The notes: generated from the letters alone by a model not told the origin. Counted from the stretch's first letter, positions 17,294 to 26,440 are shown. The stretch: DNA of 40,045 nucleotides from Bacteriovoracaceae bacterium (GCA_947461175.1 CANHIY010000011.1:1-40045); one strand, 5' to 3'. Numbers and translations are program-made.

Positions 17294-18447
17294 TAGATGG
17301 CCTTAGTATAAAGACCAGCGAAATCATTTTTCGTCACTGGTTTCTCATTCGAAATCCAGCATGGATCCTTTATTGCTAATTCAGATAATTTCTCAACATG
17401 ATGAAGTGTCACATTTTGGGTCGATAACTTTGAGGGTATTCCAATTTTTTTATTAAGTTCAAAAATCCAATGAATAAAAGCATCGGCTCCCGTATCCGTA
17501 AGACCCACCACTTGAGAAATAATTGACATCCTCGGAGCAGAAACAGATTTGTTAAACTCCATCCCGTAGGGAAGCATAATCGCATTAGCAAGACCATGAT
17601 GCATATCAACCAAAGTGGATAAAGGATGGGCCAGGGAATGAACAACTCCTAATCCTTTTTGAAAAGCGGTGGCACCCATGAGGGAGCCCATCATCATCTT
17701 TGAACGGGCTTCAAGATCAGGATTGTTTGTTGCTCTCTCAAGACTTTGGGAAATAAGTCGGATTCCTTCAAGTGCCACTCCATCACATAAGGGAAAAAAC
17801 CCCTTAGCAAGGTAAGCCTCAATATTGTGAGTGAGGGCATCCATGCCTGTTGCAGCAGTGATGAAGGAAGGGAGTGCCAGGGTAAGCTCAGGGTCAGCAA
17901 AAACTTTTTTTGCCATAAGTTTAGGTGAAAATAAAATTTTCTTCTCATGGGTGACATCATCTGCGATGACTGTAGAGCGGCCAACTTCGGAACCAGTTCC
18001 GCAAGTGGTTGGTACAGTCACAAAGTAAGGAACTTCACCAGTGACGTGGCGGTCTCCGCCAATAGCATCATCATAATCAAAAAGATCTAAATGGTGATGA
18101 ACCTTTAGTGCAATGGCACGGGCCACATCCATACTGGCCCCGCCACCAAATCCAACAATAGAATCACAACCATTTTCCTTAAAAATCTCTACACCTTTTA
18201 AGACATTTGACTTCACAGGATTTTTTGCAATTTCAGAAGAAACAAAAACATTGAGACCACTTTGCTTAAGGATCCCTTGGACTTTTTCAAAAACGGGTAG
18301 TTTTGTTAGAGCTGAATCGGCCACAAGAAGCACTCGTTTTAGCCCCTGCTCATTGAGGTGAGTTCCTAGTTCATCCACCACTCCCTTACCAAAACGGATA
18401 GAGGTTGGAAAATTATAGTTGTAGCGCTGGTTCCAATCATAATTCAT
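17293..18447 (-). CDS. Iron-containing alcohol dehydrogenase
   Basis: A 384-residue group III alcohol dehydrogenase. N-terminal FPTSIRFGKGVVDELG, the NAD-binding GFGGGASMDVARAIAL, TTCGTGSEVGRSTVI, and the metal site AATGMDALTHNIEAYLAKG with GVVHSLAHPLSTLVDMHHG, where an Asp and three His residues hold the metal. It takes the place that an amine oxidase (PuuB) has in the E. coli putrescine pathway, so the substrate is probably an alcohol made by gamma-glutamylating an amino alcohol. Fourteen bases follow the glutamine-synthetase-like gene. Confidence 0.92.
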   Translation of the reverse strand: MNYDWNQRYNYNFPTSIRFGKGVVDELGTHLNEQGLKRVLLVADSALTKLPVFEKVQGILKQSGLNVFVSSEIAKNPVKSNVLKGVEIFKENGCDSIVGFGGGASMDVARAIALKVHHHLDLFDYDDAIGGDRHVTGEVPYFVTVPTTCGTGSEVGRSTVIADDVTHEKKILFSPKLMAKKVFADPELTLALPSFITAATGMDALTHNIEAYLAKGFFPLCDGVALEGIRLISQSLERATNNPDLEARSKMMMGSLMGATAFQKGLGVVHSLAHPLSTLVDMHHGLANAIMLPYGMEFNKSVSAPRMSIISQVVGLTDTGADAFIHWIFELNKKIGIPSKLSTQNVTLHHVEKLSELAIKDPCWISNEKPVTKNDFAGLYTKAI

Positions 18448-18461
18448 ATGTATTCCTTTGA

Positions 18462-19802
18462 TTATACGATTTCAAAATAACGTTTATATTCCCAATCAGT
18501 GACGGCTTTTGCATAGTGCCTGCACTCAATTTCCCGAGTTCCAGCAAAATGAGCAACAAACTGATCCCCAAATAGTTCCTTTGCCACAGTTGAATTCTTA
18601 AAGACCTGAGTGGCATCCCATAAACTCCGGTGAAGCACGCCATGACTTTTGTCCAGATAACCATTTCCTTTAGTCATGGATGGAAGTTTTAATTTGTGTC
18701 CAATACCGTAAAGACCAGACGCCAGTGAAGCAGCATGGGCAAGATATGGGTTGGCATCAGAACCCACCACTCTTAACTCTATACGAGTTGATTTTGAACT
18801 TCCCGGGAGGGCCCTTACACTGGTGGTACGGTTATCTATTCCCCAGGTCATAGTCGTAGGGGCCCATGCTCCTTCAACAAGTCTTTTAAATGAATTAATG
18901 GTCGGAGCATACATAGGAAGAACATGTGGCATACAATAAAGAAGACCAGCTAGATAATTCTCCATAAGCTCACTCATCGTTGTGGGAGAATTTCCGTCAA
19001 AGAAAAGATTATTTTTCCCATCTGATAGGCTCTGATGTAAGTGGCCTGAGCATCCAGGTAGCTTTTCAGAAATTTTTGCCATAAACGTAGGCATAATCCC
19101 ATATTTCACTCCGATTTCCTTAACTCCAGACTTAAAAAGAACCGCCCTATCTGCCGATTCCAAGACGTCTCCGTAGAGGATCGCCGCTTCCAAAACTCCA
19201 GGACCAGTTTCCGTATGAAGCCCTTCAATAGGAACATTAAATTTCATCATAAGATCATAAATATCGTTGAAAAAATCAGAATTATTCGCCATGCGAAGGA
19301 GGGAGTAACCAAACATCCCAGGAGTTAAATGCTCGGGAGAGCTAAAATTTCTCTCATGAAGGTCTTCTGTCGTCTCTTTAAAATTAAACCATTCAAATTC
19401 TTGTCCAAAAGAGGCCGAAAATCCCATCTCTGTGGCAGTTTGACGAACTTTTTTAAGAAGATTTCTTGGGCACACATCCAAATGAAAATCACCAAGAAAA
19501 AAAGGAACATCACCATCCCAAGGAACTTTCCTGAAAGTCCTTAAATCTAGGTGTGCAAGTGCATCCGGATACCCTGTATGCCAGCCAGTAAAATCCATAT
19601 TTTCATAGGCAAGGTCATTGATATCCCAGCCAAAAATAACATCACAAAAACCAAAACCACCCTCAACGGCAGAAAAAAACTTATCCTTATGGATGTATTT
19701 CCCTCTTAAAACTCCATCTATATCAGTGACGGCCACCTTTACTTTTGGATTAGGAGAATTTTTAATCTCATTTAAAACCTGTTCTTTAGTTAATTGATTC
19801 AT
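18462..19802 (-). CDS. Glutamine-synthetase-family gamma-glutamyl-amine ligase
   Basis: A 446-residue member of the glutamine synthetase superfamily, closer to PuuA/GlnA4-type ligases than to GlnA. Marks: N-terminal VAVTDIDGVLRGKYIHKDK, the Glu-rich FGQEFEWFNFKE, ATP/ammonia-site PGCSGHLHQSLSD and RVVGSDANPYLAHAASLAS. Such ligases join glutamate to an amine with ATP. First gene of the operon; AAGGA lies before ATG 19802. With an alcohol dehydrogenase, an aldehyde dehydrogenase and a PuuD-like hydrolase behind it, the best guess is ligation of an amino alcohol such as ethanolamine. The specific amine cannot be read from sequence. Confidence 0.9.
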   Translation of the reverse strand: MNQLTKEQVLNEIKNSPNPKVKVAVTDIDGVLRGKYIHKDKFFSAVEGGFGFCDVIFGWDINDLAYENMDFTGWHTGYPDALAHLDLRTFRKVPWDGDVPFFLGDFHLDVCPRNLLKKVRQTATEMGFSASFGQEFEWFNFKETTEDLHERNFSSPEHLTPGMFGYSLLRMANNSDFFNDIYDLMMKFNVPIEGLHTETGPGVLEAAILYGDVLESADRAVLFKSGVKEIGVKYGIMPTFMAKISEKLPGCSGHLHQSLSDGKNNLFFDGNSPTTMSELMENYLAGLLYCMPHVLPMYAPTINSFKRLVEGAWAPTTMTWGIDNRTTSVRALPGSSKSTRIELRVVGSDANPYLAHAASLASGLYGIGHKLKLPSMTKGNGYLDKSHGVLHRSLWDATQVFKNSTVAKELFGDQFVAHFAGTREIECRHYAKAVTDWEYKRYFEIV

Positions 19803-20101
19803 TTATTTTTTCCTTTCATACGATTTGGAGAAGGTCTTTATTTTCACTTGAAATAAAAACGATCAAATGGCACTCTGAAAGACCGTGGCATTTTATTGGC
19901 AGAGTGATTTAGTTTAAAAAAATTATGAAGAGATACAATATAGAGAGACAGGGACCGAGAGTTCACTCAAGTCCTTTTTCAGAATGATCGTGCATAGAGA
20001 TTCCTGAAATGAATTAAGAATTTGTAGAATAATCTTATCCACGAGGAAAAAGAGTTGCAATAAATTATTCCCCACTACAATCTAATTTGTTATTTCAAAT
20101 G
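19803..20101. other. Non-coding gap with two inverted repeats
   Basis: About 300 bases without a supported gene, between the 5' end of the ligase gene and the 3' end of radD. TTTATTT at 19837-19843 and AAATAAA at 19851-19857 form an operator-like inverted repeat 35-55 bases before the ligase start. CACTCTG (19871-19877) and CAGAGTG (19900-19906) form a weak hairpin. The rest is A+T-rich with no clear structure. Confidence 0.5.
19837..19857 (-). promoter_or_regulatory. Candidate operator of the amino-alcohol operon
   Basis: TTTATTTTCACTTGAAATAAA has 7-base inverted arms and an internal TTTCA/TGAAA repeat, placed where a promoter or operator of the ligase gene is expected. No regulator is encoded in the operon. 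Confidence 0.3.
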
Positions 20102-21844
20102 TTAGTGACTGATTTCTTCAGAAAATATTTTTTCAGTAATTTTCCAGAATTTATCCTGCTTCCTCGCCATAACAAAAGAGGGCATTCGTAAATATTTTCT
20201 CATTTTTATGACATCCTGTGGGGTCTTAACTGCAGGTTGTAACTCTGGTCTCTTGAGATGGGACCTGAGAAAATTGATATTAAATTTTTTAATTGCAGTA
20301 GAACTATTAAAAAAATGTGCCTCACTTAAATACTGAGAGTCATTATCATAATAACGGATCTCTAAATAAGGCAAAGAATTCTTATCCATTTTTTCAGTTA
20401 AAGAAACTTCCACCGGGATAAGCACGTGGGCATTTTTTGAAAGTTTTGCCTGTTTTAATTTGGAATCAGCATCTATAAGAACTTCAGAGCACTTTTCACA
20501 TTGTCGTGCCGTCACATCGTTCTCACTCTGGCACCTATGACAAATTTTAAATCTAAACCGGTAACCACAGGGTGTTATTTTTAAGGAAACTGGATCCTGG
20601 GTTGCTCCCCTACATTTTCTTCCAAAATGCTCCATCACCTCTCCCTCAAAATCCACAATCCCCCAAAAATCGTTATGGAGACCACATTTCGGGCATGGTA
20701 TTGAAACAGGAACAGATTCTTTTTGATTTTTTTTATCACTGATTTCCGGTGAATAAATATCATGCCCCATTCCGGTATAATCCAAAATGAAACAATCAGT
20801 TTTACCCGCATCAAGTCTTAGACCTCTTCCAACAATTTGCTGATAGAGGCTATTAGATTCTGTGGGACGAAGGATGGCAATAACATCCACATGAGGGGCA
20901 TCAAATCCAGTGGTAAGAACAGAAACATTCACTAGATATTTAAACTTTTTATTTTTAAAATCTTGAATGATCTGATCTCTCTCCTCCAAATCCGTATCAC
21001 CTAAAACAAGTCTTGTCTCTTCCTTGGGTAAATAGGTCACTATTTCCTCAGCATGCTTAACCGTGGCACTAAAAATCATTACCCCTTGTCGGTTAAATTT
21101 TTCGGTAATATCCACAATATTTTTTACAATCAAAGGGGTGAGGCGCTTTTGATTTTTTAGTATTTCCTCCACCTCAGAGAGTGAGTACATCCTGTTTTTA
21201 TCAGATAGTTCAGAAAAGTCATAACAAGTGACAGGGATATCCACCTTTACTGGAAGGGTGAGAAACTTATTCTTGATCATATAGCTCACAGGAAGATCAT
21301 AAACACAGGTTTTAAAAAACCTCTCTTGTTCTGTTTTTATTTCACCCCTATGAGAATATTCATAAATCCATCCTAGACCCAGGCGATAGGGGGTGGCAGT
21401 TAAACCAAGGATACAGATTTGTGGGTTAAGCTCCTTTAGTCTTTGAATTACTTCCTGGTATTGGGTTTCACCTTCATCAGAAACCCGATGACACTCATCG
21501 ATGATCAGGAGTGAGAACTCTTTAAAAAAATCTTGGGGAGCACGGGCAACGGATTGAATGCTTCCAAAAATCGCCTTATCACTCCACTCCTTTTTTCCAA
21601 GGCCAGCAGAAAAAATCCCAGCAGAGAGGTTGTAACTAATATATTTTTTATAGTTTTGTTCGACGAGCTCTTTAACATGGGCCAGGATGAGAACCCTTCC
21701 CTTCGCAATCCGGGTTAGTTCAGCGATGACCAGACTTTTTCCAGCCCCGGTGGGTAAAACAATGACCGCTGGATCGCGTTTTTTTCTAAAATAGGAAAGA
21801 GCGTTTTCTACTGCTTCTTTTTGGTAAGGTCTTAATTGATACAT
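20102..21844 (-). CDS. radD: DNA repair helicase RadD (YejH family)
   Basis: A 580-residue superfamily 2 helicase-like protein that matches E. coli RadD (586 residues) throughout. Motif [16 protein letters not shown] (residues about 28-42), [16 protein letters not shown]-type box [13 protein letters not shown] near 115, [38 protein letters not shown], and motif [20 protein letters not shown]. Behind the helicase core stand the zinc-binding cysteines [12 protein letters not shown] and [19 protein letters not shown], as in RadD. RadD acts in double-strand break repair with RecA and SSB. The gene stands alone. A TATAAA lies 3 bases before the ATG. Confidence 0.93.
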   Translation of the reverse strand: MYQLRPYQKEAVENALSYFRKKRDPAVIVLPTGAGKSLVIAELTRIAKGRVLILAHVKELVEQNYKKYISYNLSAGIFSAGLGKKEWSDKAIFGSIQSVARAPQDFFKEFSLLIIDECHRVSDEGETQYQEVIQRLKELNPQICILGLTATPYRLGLGWIYEYSHRGEIKTEQERFFKTCVYDLPVSYMIKNKFLTLPVKVDIPVTCYDFSELSDKNRMYSLSEVEEILKNQKRLTPLIVKNIVDITEKFNRQGVMIFSATVKHAEEIVTYLPKEETRLVLGDTDLEERDQIIQDFKNKKFKYLVNVSVLTTGFDAPHVDVIAILRPTESNSLYQQIVGRGLRLDAGKTDCFILDYTGMGHDIYSPEISDKKNQKESVPVSIPCPKCGLHNDFWGIVDFEGEVMEHFGRKCRGATQDPVSLKITPCGYRFRFKICHRCQSENDVTARQCEKCSEVLIDADSKLKQAKLSKNAHVLIPVEVSLTEKMDKNSLPYLEIRYYDNDSQYLSEAHFFNSSTAIKKFNINFLRSHLKRPELQPAVKTPQDVIKMRKYLRMPSFVMARKQDKFWKITEKIFSEEISH

Positions 21845-21949
21845 TCTTTTATAGATTAGGGAAAAATATTAAGGATGTACATAACTCATTAATACGGGAA
21901 ACCGCAGGAACTCCTCTTTTGAAGAAGTAGAATCATCATGGAATTTTTA

Positions 21950-22000
21950 CAATAAAGCACCTCCTCACTCAAATTAAGGCTATAAGAGGGTGCTTTATTG
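21950..22000. repeat. Perfect 12-base inverted repeat upstream of DUF1566 gene
   Basis: CAATAAAGCACC (21950-21961) and GGTGCTTTATTG (21989-22000), with a 27-base loop containing further partial pairing (CTCCTC/GAGG). It ends 36 bases before the start of the secreted DUF1566 gene. No gene ends here, so it is either a regulatory hairpin of the leader, a small RNA terminator, or a protein site. Confidence 0.6.
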
Positions 22001-22035
22001 GTTTCAAGATTCATTCCTTAAAAGGGGGGAAAGTC

Positions 22036-22602
22036 ATGCAAAAATCCATTTTTACAAAAACTTCTAAAATAACCTTTACACTCTTGTCTTTCGGTATGTT
22101 TTTACTTAGTTCTACCACCTATGGGGCAACGACCTGCGGCACCGAGGGGACGATCGAAGAGAGGATTCAAGATTGTGAATTAAAAAATCCAGCACTCAAA
22201 GGAAACCATTCCTTTGTACTGGTTTCTAAACTAGAGAATATTAACGGAGCAGAAAGAGAAATTTATCAGGATTCTAAAACAGGGATCCTCTGGTCAGACC
22301 GCTTAGCTTCAGAGTTCGTATTCAGTTCAGCCCTCATAGCTTGCGCAAGTCCACAAAACACTAGGACTGGTGGCATAACAGAGGTCACTTGGGAACTCCC
22401 CACCATTGAGGACTATAAGACTGCTGAAGTCAATGGTATGCGCCAGGCCCTTCCAAGAATGGATGATGTCTTTTGGACCTCATCTAGATGGGACGGTTTC
22501 TCAGGTGGAGCATTTTTCTTTATGGGAAAAATTGGAGCAGAGTCTTACGGAGGACTCTACGTCCCCCGCTCCGTAAGATGTATTGGTAAGCTAAAACCCT
22601 AA
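22036..22602 (+). CDS. Secreted DUF1566 (Lcl C-terminal-like) protein
   Basis: A 188-residue protein with a signal peptide (ITFTLLSFGMFLLSSTTYG, cut before ATTCG). The mature part follows the DUF1566 pattern: YQDSKTGILWSDRLAS, then WELPTIEDYKTAEVNG, FWTSSRWDGFSG and the closing VPRSVRCIGKL. DUF1566 domains occur in surface or secreted proteins of many Gram-negative bacteria; function is mostly unknown, with a sulfatase/lectin-like fold suspected. AAAGGGGGG stands before ATG 22036. The Cys pairs (TTCGTEG, QDCELK, IACAS, VRCIGK) could form disulfides. Confidence 0.75.
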   Translation: MQKSIFTKTSKITFTLLSFGMFLLSSTTYGATTCGTEGTIEERIQDCELKNPALKGNHSFVLVSKLENINGAEREIYQDSKTGILWSDRLASEFVFSSALIACASPQNTRTGGITEVTWELPTIEDYKTAEVNGMRQALPRMDDVFWTSSRWDGFSGGAFFFMGKIGAESYGGLYVPRSVRCIGKLKP

Positions 22603-22620
22603 CTTAACAGATTATATCAA

Positions 22621-22662
22621 ATGCCTTAATTCACTTTCTTTTAGAGATGTGAATTAAGGCAT
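22621..22662. terminator. Bidirectional hairpin covering the CBS gene stop codon
   Basis: ATGCCTTAATTCAC (22621-22634) and GTGAATTAAGGCAT (22649-22662) are perfect 14-base inverted arms with a 14-base loop. One arm is coding sequence of the last codons of the CBS gene, whose stop lies in the other arm. It lies between convergent genes and may end both, although only short T-runs follow. Confidence 0.65.
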
Positions 22663-23050
22663 CATCAATTTCTTTTGGATTTGCACCAGACTCTGCAATG
22701 TTTCCAAGAGAAAGTATTCCTACTAATCTTTTTTGTCGGTTTAATACAGGCAACCTTCTTACTTGATTAGCACCTAAATTTTTGGCAATCTCATTTAAAT
22801 CCTGATCCTCATAGCAATAAAGCACTTTTTTAGTCATAACTTCTCCTACGTATGACCTATTGGGATCTTTACCCTCGGATACAGCCCGAACCGCAATGTC
22901 CCTGTCAGTAATCATGCCAACAAGACGATCCTTATCACTTACTGGAAGAATACCAAAATCCCCCTCTTTCATTAACTTTGCCGCCTCTGTAAGAGACATG
23001 GTGGGACTACCTAGTTTAACATTTTTAGTCATACATTCTTTCACTATCAT
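22631..23050 (-). CDS. CBS-pair protein
   Basis: A 139-residue protein made of two CBS motifs (MTKNVKLGSPTMSLTEAAKLM with LVGMITDRDIAVRAV, then VMTKKVLYCYEDQDLNEIA with LVGILSLGNIA). Such stand-alone pairs bind adenine nucleotides or related ligands and sense energy state. A strong AAAGGAG lies 5 bases before ATG 23050. The family includes Hrp1 (Rv2626c) of the DosR regulon. It is divergent from the cytoplasmic Hsp20 gene, and the 190 bases between them hold AGTGTTCACACT and an A+T palindrome that might be shared control sites. Confidence 0.92.
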   Translation of the reverse strand: MIVKECMTKNVKLGSPTMSLTEAAKLMKEGDFGILPVSDKDRLVGMITDRDIAVRAVSEGKDPNRSYVGEVMTKKVLYCYEDQDLNEIAKNLGANQVRRLPVLNRQKRLVGILSLGNIAESGANPKEIDDALIHISKRK

Positions 23051-23242
23051 AAAAACTCCTTTGTTTCAGATTTCAGTGTTCACACTCTCAATCAAATTTT
23101 TAAAAATTAACAAACAAAAGAAACGTTGTTTTTAGCTTAAGATAAACGCATCCACTTCAGGATAAATAAAGTTTTCAGAAATCCCCTACCTCATTAGGAT
23201 CTTTTTAAGAGCATAGAAACAAATTCATACCAGGAGGTATCT

Positions 23243-23725
23243 ATGGCATTTTGGAACAGAGACTTTTTACCTACATTCTCTTCTAATCCCCTTTGGGCCG
23301 AAAGGGCACTGTCTCCTTTGTCAGACATGGAAGATATGTTCGACAGGTTTCGAAGAGAGTTCTATTCACCAGATGTCTTTAAAACAGTTGAGGGGTTTTC
23401 GCCCAGAATCGAGGTAAAAGAAACAGATAAAAATATTCATATCCTGGCCGAAATCCCTGGTATGAAAGAAAAAGACATCAATGTCACTCTACGTGAAAAT
23501 AATCTCATCATTGAAGGTGAGAAAAAAAGTGAGTGGAAAAAAGAGAACAAAGGATATTACCGATCAGAACTTAATTATGGAAGTTTTTATCGGTCAATTC
23601 CGTTAAATACAGAAGTTGATGCCGATAAGGTCGAAGCCGTTTACAAGAATGGAATCCTGGAAGTTACGTTAAATAAAATGGAAGAAAGTAAATTATCAGC
23701 AAAAAGAATTGAGATAAAGCACTAG
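23243..23725 (+). CDS. Small heat-shock protein Hsp20
   Basis: A 160-residue cytoplasmic holdase without a signal peptide. The N-terminal arm (WNRDFLPTFSSNPLWAERA, MEDMFDRFRREF) leads to the alpha-crystallin domain (IHILAEIPGMKEKDINVTLR, NLIIEGEKK, NYGSFYRSIPL) and a tail with the IxI motif as RIEIKH, used for oligomer assembly. The ribosome site AGGAGGT is perfect, 5 bases before ATG 23243, suggesting high expression. Its domain is clearly homologous to that of the exported protein at 5345. Neighbour of the CBS-pair gene, a pairing typical of low-oxygen or dormancy gene sets. Confidence 0.95.
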   Translation: MAFWNRDFLPTFSSNPLWAERALSPLSDMEDMFDRFRREFYSPDVFKTVEGFSPRIEVKETDKNIHILAEIPGMKEKDINVTLRENNLIIEGEKKSEWKKENKGYYRSELNYGSFYRSIPLNTEVDADKVEAVYKNGILEVTLNKMEESKLSAKRIEIKH

Positions 23726-23747
23726 TTTTTAATCCCAATTAAATTTC

Positions 23748-23800
23748 AAAAAAAAGCTTGAAACCTACTCACAAAGAGAAAAATTCTTGTGAGTAGGTTT
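23748..23800 (-). terminator. Rho-independent terminator of the PAS kinase gene
   Basis: AAACCTACTCACAA (23761-23774) and TTGTGAGTAGGTTT (23787-23800) form a perfect 14-pair stem. On the minus strand eight T bases follow, 5 bases after the stem. It lies just after the kinase stop and may also halt read-through from hsp20. Confidence 0.85.
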
Positions 23801-23805
23801 AAAAA

Positions 23806-26247
23806 TCATTGCGGATTAATACCTAAAAAGTCAGGGATTAGTCTTGGTAATGTAAAGTGAAAATGAGAACCTTCTCCCTTGTTTGAGATAACCCAAATCC
23901 TTCCACCATGAGACTCAACGATATTTTTCGCAATAGAAAGACCGAGACCTGTTCCTAGAGTCGATGTTTCTTTTGCCTGCCAGAAGGATTCAAAAATCTT
24001 TTTAGCCTCAGAAGAATCAATCCCAGGACCCGTATCACTTACAACAAATTCAACTTGATCCTTCAAAATTTTCACAGAAAGAGTGAGGATTCCACCAATA
24101 GGAGTGAATTTTAGGGCGTTTCCCAAAAGATTCCATAGGACCTGAAGAACTCTGTCTTTATCACAATAAATTTCAATATCATCTGAAGGTAAGTGAGAAT
24201 GTACCGTTATTTTTTTTTCTTGTGCAAGGTCATTAATACTTTCCACTGATTGTGAAACCAATTCCAGAAGACTTGATTTATTTTTTCTCACTGAAAAATT
24301 ACCAGACTCCATTTTGCCAAAATCAAGAAGATCATCTATGAGCCCTTTCATTTGCTGAGAGGCCCTGTTAATTCTATTTAATTGAGTTTCAAGATGTGAA
24401 GATTCAGAACGATTTTTTGATATTAAAGATAAAGAAAGGTCAATAACGGTCAAGGGATTTTTTAAATCATGGGAGACAATAGAGAGAATCCTCTCCCTAC
24501 CCTTGATCGCCCTTAAAGATTTGAGATAGAGTTTTGCATTTTGAATCGCATAAGCAAACCTTTCAACAAGAATCTTCATAAAATTTGAATTTTTCTGGGA
24601 AAAAACTCTTGTCCCAAGACTTCCCAGTACCAAGACTCCTATCTTTTCTAAATTAAGAGATATCGGTAAAATCAAAAGTGAGGAAAATACTGAGGAGTTC
24701 AGCATAAATAAATCTGACTCACGAGGCGTCTCGTTTTCTTTATTCCAAATAAATGAGCTATCCCTATTCCATTTATTTTCCGGAATTTTTTTTAAGATTT
24801 CAATTAATTCCATGTGAGATTGTCCGTAGGAAAAATGGGAATAATCTAATTTTATATCAAGATCATCATGAAGGCTTATGAGAGCGGAATCTGCTAAATC
24901 TGGGACTAAAAGTTTCAACATAATTTGAATTCTTTCATCGAGACCAAGTGTTTCTGAAAGTAAACTTGCAGTTTTTAAAAGAAATGCCTGTTGATCCTGA
25001 AGGATTTTTCTTTCTGTGATGTCTCGAATAAAGGCAGTAACCTTTAAACCTTCATTTGTTTGAACAGGACTTAAAGCAATGTCAACAGGGAACTCTGACC
25101 CGTCTTTTTTTCTTGCAAAAAGATTTTTATTTACACCCATCCCACGGGATTGAGGATTTCTCATAAAATCATTTACATGATTAATATGGCGGTTTCTAAA
25201 TCGTTGGGGCATGAGAATTTCGACGGGTTGACCAATAAGTTCCTCACCGGAATAACCAAACTTTGCCATAAGCTGTTTATTTACGCGGATGATTGTTCCC
25301 TTAGTATCACAAGTCACAATTGAGTCATAAGCATTTTCAATAATTGTTCGATACTGATTTTCTGATTCTAAAAGCTTACTTTGAATTATTTTTTGTTCTG
25401 TAATATCTTCCTGAACTGCGAGAAAGACCTTTCCAAATTTTGGGTGAAAGTAAATAGTGGCGTTGGCACGACACCAAAAAACGGTACCATCTTTTTTTAT
25501 ATTTTTAACTTCATATGTAACTTCACCTTTCTCATCAATACTAGTTAGAATTTTTTCTGCTCTATTATCTCCGGTATGGTAGCGGTCATCATAATTTAGT
25601 ATCGCAACACTGTTTCCTTCAAGCTCACCTTCATCATAGCCAAACATTTTAGCAAATCTTGGGTTAGCAAAGAGGATTCTACCGGTTACTGGCTCAACCA
25701 AACAAATTCCTTCCGTAGCATGTTTTATGATGGTGTTTTGCAGGTCAAGTTCTTTGGTTCTCTCTTGAACCCGGTACTCAAGTTCAAAATTTAATTTCTG
25801 AAGCCTCTCCCTCCAGGATTCTTGAAGCTTAATCCTCTCCTCTTCATTTTTTTTTCTTTCAGTTATATCTTCCGTAAAAATGATGATGCCTCCAACTTTT
25901 CCGTCATCCTTGTGCCAAGGGTGTATTTCCCAACGTGTCCACTGAACCTCTCCATTAAGTCTTACAAAAGGTTCCTCTGACACTTTAAGAACTTTGCCCA
26001 ACAAACCCTCCTTATGGGCACGTTTCCAATTTTCTGGGATTTCTGGAAAGACCTCATAATGAGACCTGTGAAGCAACTTAACCCCTTGCAGTTTATAATC
26101 CTCAATCCAGCGTTTACTGGCCCAGATGTACCTCATGTTGTGGTCGAACATGGCCATGGCACCGGGTGCGTGATCAATAAGAAGCTTAAGTTGCTCCTTA
26201 AGTCCTTTTTTGTGGGAGTGACTCATTCCGAATTCTTCCATAAACAT
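23806..26247 (-). CDS. PAS-PAS-PAS-GAF sensor histidine kinase
   Basis: An 813-residue kinase with no membrane segment, so cytoplasmic. Order: PAS 1 (residues about 15-130, LLIDHAPGAMAMFDHNMRYI), a coiled linker, PAS 2 (about 170-290, ATEGICLVEPVTGRILFANP), PAS 3 (about 295-415, RTIIENAYDSIVTCDTKGTI), a GAF-like domain (about 430-575), HisKA with the His of LSIVSHDLKNPLTVIDLS, and HATPase with NLLGNALKFTPIGG, DTGPGID and GTGLGLSIAKNIVESHGG. PAS 1 begins after MSHSHKKG; the start is uncertain among Met 1, 3 and 8. No response regulator is adjacent. It could be the sensor for the stress genes around it, but that is inference. Confidence 0.93.
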   Translation of the reverse strand: MFMEEFGMSHSHKKGLKEQLKLLIDHAPGAMAMFDHNMRYIWASKRWIEDYKLQGVKLLHRSHYEVFPEIPENWKRAHKEGLLGKVLKVSEEPFVRLNGEVQWTRWEIHPWHKDDGKVGGIIIFTEDITERKKNEEERIKLQESWRERLQKLNFELEYRVQERTKELDLQNTIIKHATEGICLVEPVTGRILFANPRFAKMFGYDEGELEGNSVAILNYDDRYHTGDNRAEKILTSIDEKGEVTYEVKNIKKDGTVFWCRANATIYFHPKFGKVFLAVQEDITEQKIIQSKLLESENQYRTIIENAYDSIVTCDTKGTIIRVNKQLMAKFGYSGEELIGQPVEILMPQRFRNRHINHVNDFMRNPQSRGMGVNKNLFARKKDGSEFPVDIALSPVQTNEGLKVTAFIRDITERKILQDQQAFLLKTASLLSETLGLDERIQIMLKLLVPDLADSALISLHDDLDIKLDYSHFSYGQSHMELIEILKKIPENKWNRDSSFIWNKENETPRESDLFMLNSSVFSSLLILPISLNLEKIGVLVLGSLGTRVFSQKNSNFMKILVERFAYAIQNAKLYLKSLRAIKGRERILSIVSHDLKNPLTVIDLSLSLISKNRSESSHLETQLNRINRASQQMKGLIDDLLDFGKMESGNFSVRKNKSSLLELVSQSVESINDLAQEKKITVHSHLPSDDIEIYCDKDRVLQVLWNLLGNALKFTPIGGILTLSVKILKDQVEFVVSDTGPGIDSSEAKKIFESFWQAKETSTLGTGLGLSIAKNIVESHGGRIWVISNKGEGSHFHFTLPRLIPDFLGINPQ

Positions 26248-26382
26248 CTATTTTTAGAATTGATTGGGCAAAAAGTTTAGAGAACAACTCTGGAAGAATA
26301 AGTCTTAATTGGACTTTATAAAGCTAAAGACTCTCTAAATAAAATTTTTGATAGAAATGATTTAATAAATTTATGAGAGATT

Positions 26383-26428
26383 AAAAAACATTCACACTGA
26401 CGCTCTGGAATGAGGTGTCAGTGTGAAT
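26383..26428 (-). terminator. Rho-independent terminator of the coiled-coil protein gene
   Basis: ATTCACACTGAC (26390-26401) and GTCAGTGTGAAT (26417-26428) form a perfect 12-pair stem that extends with weaker pairs. On the minus strand it is followed by GTTTTTT. It lies 13 bases after the stop of the 527-residue gene. Confidence 0.9.
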
Positions 26429-26440
26429 AGGAAATGCTGA

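Noticed and set aside
22860-23135. 91-codon + strand ORF opposite the CBS gene
   Set aside because: Antisense shadow of a clear CBS-pair protein.
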